NCBI GenBank assembly: GCA_021324365.1
Contig: JAJPJE010000072.1
Location: 1 to 40,551 of the forward strand
Source of the DNA: Terriglobia bacterium
GTDB lineage: Bacteria; Acidobacteriota; Terriglobia; Terriglobales; Acidobacteriaceae
Direction: 5' to 3'
DNA: 40,551 nucleotides
Shown one piece after another: positions 23,085 through 30,353 of the stretch. A model generated the notes under the pieces. That model was not told the origin of the DNA. It saw nothing but the letters and a program-made list of their open reading frames with translations, and made no database searches. Position 1 is the first letter of the stretch, and each line of letters starts with the position of its first letter. A program made the translations under genes and the position numbers.

Positions 23085-23375
23085 CTAACAGCGAAGTTCA
23101 GTGGCCAGATTCAGCGAATGCAACCTTGGTGGCGCTATGCAATCCATCCTGCTGCTGATCGAACTTTGAAAACAGAGCCACGCCTTTGGCAGCCGCAGCA
23201 TCGACAGCAAGGTAATTGCACAGTAGATGAGAAGAGCGTACAGCCGCGCTCGACCGGTCGATACCGGACCATGAGTAGCGGAAAACGATCCACGTGCCGC
23301 TGGGAATAGAAACAGGAGTAGCACGCAGATTACTACCAGTATTGCCAGCCTAATGTTGGCAATCCGAACGAGCAT
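23085..23375 (-). CDS. Small two-helix membrane protein, hypothetical
   Basis: A 96-residue frame with two hydrophobic segments (about residues 8-27 LAILVVICVLLLFLFP, and 42-57 LYALLIYCAITLLSML) joined by GSFSATHGPVSTGRAR. I take the ATG at 23375, which has GGAG six bases upstream. The frame also opens further to a TTG at 23408. I recognise no named family. The C-terminal 25 residues look non-conserved. It sits between hisA and the Pal-like gene on the same strand with about 80-bp gaps. Real expression is plausible but unproven. Confidence 0.5.
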   Translation of the reverse strand: MLVRIANIRLAILVVICVLLLFLFPAARGSFSATHGPVSTGRARLYALLIYCAITLLSMLRLPKAWLCFQSSISSRMDCIAPPRLHSLNLATELRC

Positions 23376-23498
23376 TGCGACTCCATCCCGAATAGTCCGG
23401 TAATTCAAACACAGTAGTTGAAACAGAGTTGCTCAATCCAGTTACTTTTGAGCGTCCGGCAGTACAGGACTAGCTGGGCTAGACCGTACCTGTCCGTT

Positions 23499-24173
23499 TC
23501 AGGCCTCCAGGCGGCCGGTGTAGATGGCCATGCCAGCAATCGCGTCCACTCCAAGGCGGTCTAGCTGTTCGACCTCGTCCCGGCGTGTAATTCCTCCTGC
23601 CACAATGAGTTTGCGGCTGGTCGCGGCGAGCAGATCGGAAACTAGGTGCTGTGGAAATCCCTGGAGCAGGCCTTCGGTATCGACATTCGTGTAGAGGAAA
23701 GCGCCACAGAAATCGTTCAGAGCGCGCATGGCTTCCGGGGCGGTGAAGTCGGTGAGCGTGCGCCAACCGTGGATCGCCACCCGGCCCTGCTTCGTATCCA
23801 CGCCGAAGGTCAGCCGCTCGGGGCCAAGTTCGCGGGCGAGATCGGCGGCAAAGTCACGCTGCATCTGGCCTTCCTTAAAGAGTGCGGACCCGATGATCAC
23901 GCGCCGTGCGCCGAGCGACAGCGCCTCACGTGCGGAAGCCAGCGAACGAATGCCGCCGCCAACCTGGCATGGCAGTTTCGACAGGAAGCGGGCTATCAGT
24001 TCACGGTTGTTGCCGGTGCCGATGGCAGCGTCCAGATCGATGAGTTGCACCAGCGGGTATTTCGAAAAACGCTCGGTCCAGTAGTCGAAATCGTCAAAGT
24101 CGAGGGCCTTCTTCTCGCCCTGCACCAGTTGGACGATCTTGCCGCCCATGAGATCGATGGAAGGAATAAGCAT
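23499..24173 (-). CDS. hisA: HisA, ProFAR isomerase
   Basis: A 224-residue TIM-barrel isomerase of histidine synthesis, converting ProFAR to PRFAR. It starts MLIPSIDLMGGKIVQL with the catalytic Asp at residue 7. The phosphate-binding and catalytic blocks are [34 protein letters not shown] (second Asp) and KLIVAGGITRRDEVEQL. It is slightly shorter than typical HisA (about 240). It is the last his gene, 121 bp after hisF. Confidence 0.93.
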   Translation of the reverse strand: MLIPSIDLMGGKIVQLVQGEKKALDFDDFDYWTERFSKYPLVQLIDLDAAIGTGNNRELIARFLSKLPCQVGGGIRSLASAREALSLGARRVIIGSALFKEGQMQRDFAADLARELGPERLTFGVDTKQGRVAIHGWRTLTDFTAPEAMRALNDFCGAFLYTNVDTEGLLQGFPQHLVSDLLAATSRKLIVAGGITRRDEVEQLDRLGVDAIAGMAIYTGRLEA

Positions 24174-24294
24174 AGTTGTCAGTTGCTCGTTGTCTGTTCT
24201 AAGAGCACTGCCAGTTCGCGCAGTACTTGCTCACAAAGAGGTCCGTTCCGAACAGTTCGAATTCATTTGCATTCCCAGCTTCCTCTGCGGAGAA

Positions 24295-25095
24295 CTAAGC
24301 CGGCCAGCGCATCGGAACACCTGCGCGCTGCAGATGTTGTTTCAATTCACCGATCGATTCCAGTCCGAAGTGAAAGATTGAAGCTGCCAGAGCCGCATCG
24401 GCGCAACCTTTGCGAAGAACATCGACAAAATGATGCGGCGATCCGGCACCGCCAGAAGCGATCACGGGAATAGAGACGACCGCCGCAACTGCTGCCGTCA
24501 GTTCACAATCGAAGCCGGCGCGCGTGCCGTCGCGATCCATTGAAGTCAGCATAATTTCTCCCGCTCCGCGTGACTCCGCTTCCCGTGCCCAATCGAGCAC
24601 ATTGCAGCCAGTGGGCTTACGGCCACCGGAAACGTACACTTCCGCAGGAAAACTGTTCTTCGCGGGCGACGGCGCCCGCGCCACATCGGTGTCGATTCGG
24701 CGCGCATCGATCGCGATGATTACAGCCTGCGATCCGAAACGCTCGGCAATGCAGGTGATCAAAGAAGGATCAGCTACCGCAGCGGAGTTGATGGTGATCT
24801 TGTCGGCGCCGGCATCAAAGATGGCGCTGGCATCTTCGAGCGAGCGGATCCCGCCGCCAACTGTGAACGGAACGAAAAGCTTCCGTGCCGTGCGGCGAAC
24901 GGTATCAACCAGTGTTTTGCGCTTTTCGTGAGTTGCGGTGATGTCGAGCAGAACGATTTCATCGGCGCCATTGGCCGCATGCATGGCTGCGAGTTCCGCT
25001 GGGTCGCCGGCGTCGCGCAGGTTCACAAACTGCACGCCCTTGACGACGCGTCCAGCATCGCAGTCGAGGCAGGCGATGATGCGCTTGGTTAGCAT
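24295..25095 (-). CDS. hisF: HisF, cyclase subunit of imidazole glycerol phosphate synthase, with repeat-derived insertion
   Basis: A 266-residue TIM-barrel that works with HisH to form imidazole glycerol phosphate and AICAR. The catalytic residues are in [15 protein letters not shown] (D11) and VIIAIDARR. Phosphate-site blocks are [12 protein letters not shown] and [15 protein letters not shown]. Between AIDARR and [10 protein letters not shown] it carries about 20 residues, including [14 protein letters not shown], where Thermotoga HisF has about 8. The extra part is encoded by a copy of the GCGGGCG palindromic repeat (24661-24684). The insertion lies after a catalytic aspartate, in the beta5 region. 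The reading frame is intact, so the enzyme is probably functional. It overlaps hisH by 7 bp. Confidence 0.93.
   Translation of the reverse strand: MLTKRIIACLDCDAGRVVKGVQFVNLRDAGDPAELAAMHAANGADEIVLLDITATHEKRKTLVDTVRRTARKLFVPFTVGGGIRSLEDASAIFDAGADKITINSAAVADPSLITCIAERFGSQAVIIAIDARRIDTDVARAPSPAKNSFPAEVYVSGGRKPTGCNVLDWAREAESRGAGEIMLTSMDRDGTRAGFDCELTAAVAAVVSIPVIASGGAGSPHHFVDVLRKGCADAALAASIFHFGLESIGELKQHLQRAGVPMRWPA
24661..24684. repeat. GCGGGCGACGGCGCCCGCGCCACA repeat inside hisF, copy 2
   Basis: CGCGGGCGACGGCGCCCGCG followed by CCAC, an imperfect palindrome matching copies at 19478-19507 and 36024-36047. On the minus strand it encodes VARAPSPA within HisF, the same octapeptide that copy 3 encodes in the GT39 protein. 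Confidence 0.8.
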
Positions 25096-25685
25096 GCCAG
25101 TTCCGCGAAATTTCTCAGAATTGTCAGACCGGCAGCCCCCGATTTCTCCGGGTGAAACTGCACGCCGAAGACGTTGTCGCGTTCGACGACACCACTGAAA
25201 TCGGCACCATACCTGGTTTTTGCAACCGTACCATCCACAACTGGTGCGCGGTAGGAATGCGTGTAGTAGACAAATGACTGATCGGGGACGTCCCTCAGCA
25301 GTCGCGACCCAGGTAGGATTTCTACCTGGTTCCAGCCGACGTGCGGCGACTTCACGTCACACGGGAATTTCTCGATCATCGCGGGGAAAAGCGAGAGCCC
25401 GGGTGCGCCTGGCGCCTCCGTGCTGCCCTGGAACATCCATTGCATGCCGACGCAAATGCCGAGGAATAACGCTTCGCCGTTGAGCGCGTCGCAGATCGCT
25501 TCGCGCAGGCCGCTCTGTTCCAATTGCAAGGTCGCGCCGAAGTGGCCGACACCCGGAACAACGATGTGACGCGAACGGCGGACGATGTCAGGATCTTCGG
25601 TCACCTGGACCTCGCAACCGAGGTGCTCGAAGGCCTTGCGAACGGAAGCAAGATTGCCTGCGTGATAATCAACAACTGTGATCAT
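25089..25685 (-). CDS. hisH: HisH, glutamine amidotransferase subunit of IGP synthase
   Basis: A 198-residue class I glutamine amidotransferase supplying ammonia to HisF. It starts [19 protein letters not shown], has [10 protein letters not shown], the nucleophile elbow [12 protein letters not shown] (catalytic Cys), and the His-Glu pair in [12 protein letters not shown]. The length is typical. It overlaps hisF by 7 bp and hisB by 4 bp, which keeps heterodimer synthesis coupled. Confidence 0.95.
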   Translation of the reverse strand: MITVVDYHAGNLASVRKAFEHLGCEVQVTEDPDIVRRSRHIVVPGVGHFGATLQLEQSGLREAICDALNGEALFLGICVGMQWMFQGSTEAPGAPGLSLFPAMIEKFPCDVKSPHVGWNQVEILPGSRLLRDVPDQSFVYYTHSYRAPVVDGTVAKTRYGADFSGVVERDNVFGVQFHPEKSGAAGLTILRNFAELAC

Positions 25686-26269
25686 AAAAGTCCCTTGGTG
25701 CTCGGCAACATTTCCGCGAGCTGCTTATCGCGAGCGCAGGCGACGCGTAATGCACGCGCGAAAGCCTTGAAGAGAGCCTCGATTTTATGGTGATTCGAGC
25801 GGCCGTACATCGTCTTCAAATGTACGTTGGCTCGGGCGCCGCGAGCGAATCCGTCGAAGAAGTCGTACACCAGTTCGGATTGCAGATCGCCGACCAGACG
25901 AGTTCGAACTTTTGCGTCGACGACAACCGCCGTCCGACCGCTCAGGTCAATGGCAGCAATGCCAAGCGTTTCGTCCATCGGCATCAGAAAGTAGCCGGCT
26001 CGATTGATACCTTTTTTATCGCCCAGTGCGCGGTCGAAAGCCTCGCCGAGGGCGATGCCAACGTCTTCGACCGTGTGGTGCTGGTCGACATCGAGGTCGC
26101 CTTTGCACGCCAGCGACAGATCGAAGCCGCCGTGGCGCGTGAACAGCTCGAGCATGTGATCGAGAAAACGTATGCCGGTTGACACCTGGTACTTTCCCGT
26201 ACCCTCGATGCTCAGTGCCAGATCGATCTGGGTCTCTGTCGTGTTACGAGTTACGTGAGCTTTGCGCAT
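25682..26269 (-). CDS. hisB: HisB, imidazoleglycerol-phosphate dehydratase
   Basis: A 195-residue monofunctional dehydratase. The metal-binding motifs are [38 protein letters not shown] and, in the second repeat, the C-terminal [19 protein letters not shown]. The N-terminus [20 protein letters not shown] is normal for the family. No phosphatase domain is fused. It lies 15 bp after hisC and overlaps hisH by 4 bp. Confidence 0.95.
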   Translation of the reverse strand: MRKAHVTRNTTETQIDLALSIEGTGKYQVSTGIRFLDHMLELFTRHGGFDLSLACKGDLDVDQHHTVEDVGIALGEAFDRALGDKKGINRAGYFLMPMDETLGIAAIDLSGRTAVVVDAKVRTRLVGDLQSELVYDFFDGFARGARANVHLKTMYGRSNHHKIEALFKAFARALRVACARDKQLAEMLPSTKGLL

Positions 26270-26284
26270 GGATATCGCTGCCGA

Positions 26285-27379
26285 TTAGCGCGGATGAACG
26301 CCGATCGCTTCTCCTGTTTTCGAGATTTCCAGTTCGGCTAGCGTGGCTGTCATGGCTGCCAGCACTTGATCTGTATGCGCGCGCATGCCAATAGTGATGC
26401 GCACGCATCCTGCGCAGCCTGGATCGGAATTGCGATCTCGCACCAGGATTCCGCGTAGCTGCATCGCCTGAATAAAGTCCCGATACTTGTGACCGATTCG
26501 GACCAGCACAAAGTTTGCATGACTGGGCCAATGCTCCAGGCCGGCTTCGGCGAAGAACTGTTGCACGCGCAGGCGGCCTTCGATCACCTGGCGAAGGTAA
26601 TCAGCCACATAATCCTGATCGCTGAGAGCAACCGGAAGTGCTGCCAGCGCTGCGGCATTAACGTTGTACGGCGAGCTGACACGTCGGACCATTTCCATTT
26701 GTGCGGCGCTCCCGATCAGGGCGCCTACACGAAGGCCCGCAAGGCCGTAAGCCTTTGAGAAGGTGCGCGCGACGAAGAGATTGTCGTAATTCGCAACGGC
26801 GGCCAGCACGCTCTGCCCGTAAAACTCAAAGTACGCTTCGTCGATGAGAACGGCGGCGTTTGGCGCGCTCTTCACGATTCGCAGCAAGTCGTCAGCCCCC
26901 GCGACGGTGCCGCTGGGGTTGTTTGGGTTTGCTAGGGCGATCATCCGTGTTCTCGGCGAAGTGCGCGCGATGATCTCGTCGATGGGAAAAGAGAAATCCT
27001 TGTGCATGGGAACGTTGATGATCTTCGCGCCGGTCGCCTGGATGTAGATGCCGTACATGCCAAACGTTGGCACAACGAGCATGGCTTCGTCCTCTTCGCG
27101 TAGATAGGTCTCGCAGACGAGGTGCAGACCTTCGTCGACTCCATTCGTGAGCACGACTTGATCCGGTTGGATGCCGAGAAAGCGGGCGACAACTTCCTCG
27201 CAATGGTCGCGATGGGGATAGCGGGAAACTTCTTCCGCCGTCAGGCTTGCCAGCTTCCGGTAGACGCGCGGCGAACATCCGGCGGTGTTCTCATTCATGT
27301 TCAGGTTAAGTCCGGTGAGACCCGCAGACGGGGAATGGTAAGACTTCATACCAAGCACGGCTGGACGCGGTTCAAGCAC
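26285..27379 (-). CDS. hisC: HisC, histidinol-phosphate aminotransferase
   Basis: A 364-residue PLP fold-type I aminotransferase. Recognisable parts are LNLNMNENTAGCSPRVY, LTNGVDEGLHLVCETYL, IALANPNNPSGTVAG, VLIDEAYFEFYG and the PLP-lysine region VARTFSKAYGLAGLRVGALIG. A GTG at 27379 is preceded by a good GAGGTG Shine-Dalgarno, whereas the ATG at 27349 (residue 11) has none, so I use GTG. It overlaps the hisD stop by 8 bp. Confidence 0.94.
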   Translation of the reverse strand: MLEPRPAVLGMKSYHSPSAGLTGLNLNMNENTAGCSPRVYRKLASLTAEEVSRYPHRDHCEEVVARFLGIQPDQVVLTNGVDEGLHLVCETYLREEDEAMLVVPTFGMYGIYIQATGAKIINVPMHKDFSFPIDEIIARTSPRTRMIALANPNNPSGTVAGADDLLRIVKSAPNAAVLIDEAYFEFYGQSVLAAVANYDNLFVARTFSKAYGLAGLRVGALIGSAAQMEMVRRVSSPYNVNAAALAALPVALSDQDYVADYLRQVIEGRLRVQQFFAEAGLEHWPSHANFVLVRIGHKYRDFIQAMQLRGILVRDRNSDPGCAGCVRITIGMRAHTDQVLAAMTATLAELEISKTGEAIGVHPR

Positions 27380-28619
27380 GGCTGCACCTCACGCGAACGG
27401 ATTCCGCATGCGCTTGTAGTCCCTCGGCTTCGGCAAGCGTCGTTACCACGGGGGCGATCCGTACCAGCGCCTCGCGCGAAACTTCCTGCACGGTGATGAT
27501 TTTCACGTAGTCGAGCACGCTGAGGCCACCTCGGTAGCGGGCCGCACCTGCGGTGGGGAGCACATGATTCGGCCCGGCGGCATAGTCGCCGAGCGATTGC
27601 GGAGAGTAAGGGCCGAGGAAGATAGATCCTGCACTGAGCAGTGACCCGAGTTGATCGCGCGACAGCGTAATGTGCTCAGAGGCAATGGCATTCGCAACTT
27701 CAATGGATTCCGCCCGAGAGTTGGTTACGAAGATCACGCCATTGTGGCTGAGCGACTCGCGTGCGATGGCGTTCGTCTTCGAGCGCACTTTGAGTTCGGC
27801 GGCGACCTGTTGGCCGAGAGCGGCCTTGCTTGTAACGAACACGACGCTCGTGTCGGGATCGTGTTCCGCCTGAGCAATAAGATCCGACGCCCAGAATGCC
27901 GGGTCGCCATCTTCTGCGATCACAATTGCCTCGGTGGGACCGGCAAGCATGTCGATCGCGCAATCGAACGAGACGAGCTTCTTTGCCGTGGTAACGAAAC
28001 GGTTGCCGGGACCGACAATCTTCACCACTGCTGTGATGGACTTCGTTCCGTAGGCGAGCGCGGCAATCGCTTGTGCTCCGCCGGCGCGGTAGAACTCCGT
28101 TACGCCGACCAGCGCCGCGGCAGCGAGCGTCTCCTGTGCAGGACGGGGTGAGCAGACCACGATGCGCGCTACGCCCGCGACCTGCGCGGGAATGACAGTC
28201 ATCAGCAGCGATGAGGGGAGAGGATAACGGCCACCCGGAACGTAGCAGCCGACGGAATCAATAGGCCGAATGATCTGGCCGACGCATAGCCCCGACTGAA
28301 TCTCTTTCGTGAATTCCTGCGGCTTCTGCCATTCGGCGAATTTGCGGATATTGTGTGCGGCGGTTTCAAGCGCGTGACGAAGGTTGGAGGGAATTGAAGC
28401 GAGTGCAGATTTCAGTTCATTTTCGCTTACGCGCAGCGACTGTTTCGGGGCAAGACCGTCCCATTTTTTCGCATAGCGCCGGAGAGCCGTGTCGCCGTTT
28501 TTGCAAACATCGTTAATGATTCGTGCCACCGCGCGTTCAGTATCGGCCGAAAAGAGCAGGCGGCGATTCGCGAGTTTGGCGACTTCGTGCGCGATCGATC
28601 GGCCCCGGACTATGCGCAT
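27372..28619 (-). CDS. hisD: HisD, histidinol dehydrogenase
   Basis: A 415-residue zinc- and NAD-dependent enzyme carrying out the last two oxidations to histidine. It has the GCYVPGGRYPLPSSLLMTVIPAQVAGV motif, the FYRAGGAQAIAALAYGT block, IDMLAGPTEAIVIAEDGDP with zinc-site neighbours, LIAQAEHDPDTS, ASEHITLS and the terminal zinc region AAGPNHVLPTAGAARYRGGLSV. The start is ATG. The gene begins a tightly packed hisD-C-B-H-F run. It is separated from hisG by a 307-bp repeat-rich gap, so it may have its own promoter. Confidence 0.95.
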   Translation of the reverse strand: MRIVRGRSIAHEVAKLANRRLLFSADTERAVARIINDVCKNGDTALRRYAKKWDGLAPKQSLRVSENELKSALASIPSNLRHALETAAHNIRKFAEWQKPQEFTKEIQSGLCVGQIIRPIDSVGCYVPGGRYPLPSSLLMTVIPAQVAGVARIVVCSPRPAQETLAAAALVGVTEFYRAGGAQAIAALAYGTKSITAVVKIVGPGNRFVTTAKKLVSFDCAIDMLAGPTEAIVIAEDGDPAFWASDLIAQAEHDPDTSVVFVTSKAALGQQVAAELKVRSKTNAIARESLSHNGVIFVTNSRAESIEVANAIASEHITLSRDQLGSLLSAGSIFLGPYSPQSLGDYAAGPNHVLPTAGAARYRGGLSVLDYVKIITVQEVSREALVRIAPVVTTLAEAEGLQAHAESVRVRCSRA

Positions 28620-28926
28620 GGGCGAGCCTCAATCGTCCTTACAAGACTTGTGAACATTTGCGAAACTATCCGGCACTGAAGTGCCGGGCTACTGCCAGTG
28701 CGTCCCGCTGGGACGCCAAGACGGCGCGACGCATGGTCCCTCGACTCGGATCGGGATTGCTTCGCCCGATCTTGGGTCGGAATGATAACGCAGGCCAGTT
28801 TGGCTCGGCCTGAGCGGCCGAGGGCGGCTGCTTCCAAGTGAGGTTCCGAAGCACGACGTCCCTCGACTCGAACGCGTTCTGTATCCGTGTTCCCGCTCGG
28901 AATGACAGATGTGACGTACTTCGCCA
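28620..28926. repeat. Repeat-mosaic gap between hisG and hisD
   Basis: A 307-bp gene-free stretch inside the his operon made of several palindromes. These are CCGGCAC-TGAA-GTGCCGG (28670-28687), CGTCCC-GCT-GGGACG (28701-28715), and two copies of a 'GTCCCTCGACTCG' module (near 28736 and 28858). The second of these ends TCGGAATGACAG. It looks like a bacterial interspersed mosaic element. A 105-codon frame through it is judged spurious. A promoter for hisD could hide here, but I see no clear one. Confidence 0.6.
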
Positions 28927-29811
28927 CTACATCACCACCTTGTTCAGCGGATATTCCACGATGCCCTGGGCCTTCGCGGCTTTCAGCTTGGGGATGATAT
29001 CGCGGGCCGTGGTTTCTTCAATGATGGTATTGACCGCAACCCACTGCTCGCCGTTATTCGCAGCCAGTTCGGAAATCGTCGGGCGTTTCAGCGCAGGCAG
29101 AACCGCAATCACTGCAGGCAAATCTTCTTTCTTCACATTAAGCATCAGGCCAACGCGTCCCTGGGCCGCGATTGCGCCGCAAAGCATGAGAGCGAGATTC
29201 TGGATTTTCTCGCGCTTCCAGCCATCCCGCATCGAGTTCTGATTGGCGATCACCTGGGTGAAGGATTCCATCACTGTATCGATGATCCGCAGGCGATTGG
29301 CGCGAAGCGACGACCCGGTTTCGGTGACTTCCACAATCGCATCCGCCAGTACCGGCGGCTTTACCTCGGTTGCTCCCCAGGAAAAGTCGACCTGCACGTT
29401 GATGTTTTTCGCGGAGAAATATCTCTTTGTCGCATTTACCAGCTCCGTCGCGACCACGCAGCCCTCGAGATCTTCGGCACGCTGAAAACGCGAGTCTTCG
29501 GGAACCGCGAGTACCCACCGCACTTTGCCCCGGCTCTGCTTGGCGTAGACCAGGTCGGCAATGGCATCTACATCCAGCCCGCTTTCGACTACCCAGTCCA
29601 TCCCGGTGAGCCCGACGTCGATGACACCCTGCGCGACGTAGCGCGCCATTTCCTGCGCACGAATCAGCATGCATTCGATTTCGGGATCGTCAGTTGAAGG
29701 AAAGTAAGAGCGGCCGCTGACGTAGATTTTCCACCCCGCCTGCGCGAAGAGTGCGACGGTGGCATCCTGGAGCGAGCCTTTGGGAATACCAAGGCGTATC
29801 TTTTGCGACAT
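28927..29811 (-). CDS. hisG: HisG, long-form ATP phosphoribosyltransferase
   Basis: A 294-residue first enzyme of the pathway, condensing ATP with PRPP. The length and C-terminal ACT-like regulatory domain (about residues 218-290, [30 protein letters not shown]) mark the long form, which needs no HisZ and is usually feedback-inhibited by histidine. The catalytic domain shows [33 protein letters not shown] and the PRPP loop [18 protein letters not shown]. It abuts hisI by one shared base. Confidence 0.95.
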   Translation of the reverse strand: MSQKIRLGIPKGSLQDATVALFAQAGWKIYVSGRSYFPSTDDPEIECMLIRAQEMARYVAQGVIDVGLTGMDWVVESGLDVDAIADLVYAKQSRGKVRWVLAVPEDSRFQRAEDLEGCVVATELVNATKRYFSAKNINVQVDFSWGATEVKPPVLADAIVEVTETGSSLRANRLRIIDTVMESFTQVIANQNSMRDGWKREKIQNLALMLCGAIAAQGRVGLMLNVKKEDLPAVIAVLPALKRPTISELAANNGEQWVAVNTIIEETTARDIIPKLKAAKAQGIVEYPLNKVVM

Positions 29812-30143
29812 TATTGCGCCTCCATGGTCGGCAGTTCGCGCGTGAAGCAGGAGCGCGTGCCCTCATGGCAAACCAGGCCATCGCCCTCTACACGCACGCG
29901 GAAGAGCAATGCGTCCTGATCGCAGTCCGTGGAGGCGGAGACGAGACGCAGACGGTTGCCGCTGGTTTCACCCTTCATCCAGAGCTTCTGGCGGGTGCGG
30001 GAATAGAAGGTCACGTATCCGGAAGAGAAGGTGCGCTGGAGAGATTCGGGGTTGACGAAGCCGAGCATGAGAACGTCACCGTTCTCGGAATCCTGAACAA
30101 TGGCGGGAGCAAGCCCGCCCATCTTTTCGAAGTCGATATTCAT
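29811..30143 (-). CDS. hisI: HisI, phosphoribosyl-AMP cyclohydrolase
   Basis: A 110-residue monofunctional cyclohydrolase. Motifs are [38 protein letters not shown], the metal site [13 protein letters not shown], and CHEGTRSCF. No HisE pyrophosphatase domain is fused. The ATG at 30143 is chosen because GGGAGAAGG lies directly upstream. A longer frame to 30314 would translate the attenuator and leader region and is rejected. It is the first structural gene after the hisL attenuator. Confidence 0.94.
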   Translation of the reverse strand: MNIDFEKMGGLAPAIVQDSENGDVLMLGFVNPESLQRTFSSGYVTFYSRTRQKLWMKGETSGNRLRLVSASTDCDQDALLFRVRVEGDGLVCHEGTRSCFTRELPTMEAQ

Positions 30144-30161
30144 TCCTTCTCCCTGAGAAAC

Positions 30162-30191
30162 AAAAAGCCCGCTGATTTCGTCAGCGGGCTT
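30162..30191 (-). terminator. his operon attenuator terminator
   Basis: Minus strand: AAGCCCGCTGA-CGAAA-TCAGCGGGCTT, an 11-bp perfect stem with a 5-nt loop followed by a T-rich run (TTTTTGTTT). It ends about 20 nt before the hisI ATG, inside the operon, so it must be conditional. The 5' arm (30180-30187 contains CCGCTGAC) can instead pair with GTCAGCGG in the leader ORF (30232-30239). Confidence 0.9.
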
Positions 30192-30217
30192 CGAATCTTG
30201 TTCTACTTTGCTTTTCG

Positions 30218-30289
30218 CTAGTAGCAGACCTCCGCTGACATGCTCGCCGCATGGTGATGGTGATGATGGCGATGGGTCAACGTGGTCAT
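30218..30289 (-). CDS. hisL: hisL, histidine leader peptide
   Basis: A 23-codon ORF on the minus strand, ATG at 30289 to TAG at 30218. It starts MTTLTHRHHHHHH and continues AASMSAEVCY. Seven of eight consecutive codons (30274-30251) are His. It lies upstream of an intrinsic terminator and hisI, the classical layout of a ribosome-mediated attenuator, comparable to enterobacterial hisL. The GTCAGCGG segment (30239-30232) lies after the His codons. A ribosome stalled for lack of His-tRNA would leave it free to pair with the terminator's 5' arm and block termination. A ribosome at the stop codon would cover it. The sequence also allows a GTTGAC (30281-30276) / GTCAGC pause hairpin. No Shine-Dalgarno is present, and the predicted transcript starts only a few bases before the ATG. 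Confidence 0.92.
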   Translation of the reverse strand: MTTLTHRHHHHHHAASMSAEVCY

Positions 30290-30300
30290 TGCGAAAGGGT

Positions 30301-30330
30301 AGAATAGAGGTCAACGCGCGCGGGTGTCAA
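30301..30330 (-). promoter_or_regulatory. his operon promoter
   Basis: Minus strand: a perfect -35 TTGACA (30330-30325), an 18-bp spacer, and -10 TATTCT (30306-30301). Transcription should start near 30294, only about 4-6 nt before the hisL ATG. A small palindrome TCAAA-TTG-TTTGA (30345-30333) sits immediately upstream of the -35. Confidence 0.75.
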
Positions 30331-30353
30331 TCTCAAACAATTTGAAAATTCTG

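Noticed and set aside
28610-28927. 105-codon minus-strand frame between hisD and hisG
   Set aside because: It is built almost wholly from palindromic repeat DNA, has no recognisable domain and overlaps the hisD start.
30162-30191. Hairpin as the simple terminator of the EAL/HDOD gene
   Set aside because: A promoter and leader peptide lie between that gene and the hairpin, and it sits right before hisI, so conditional attenuation fits better.
30144-30314. 57-residue N-terminal extension of HisI
   Set aside because: It runs through the attenuator terminator and the leader ORF in another frame. The ATG at 30143 has a strong Shine-Dalgarno.
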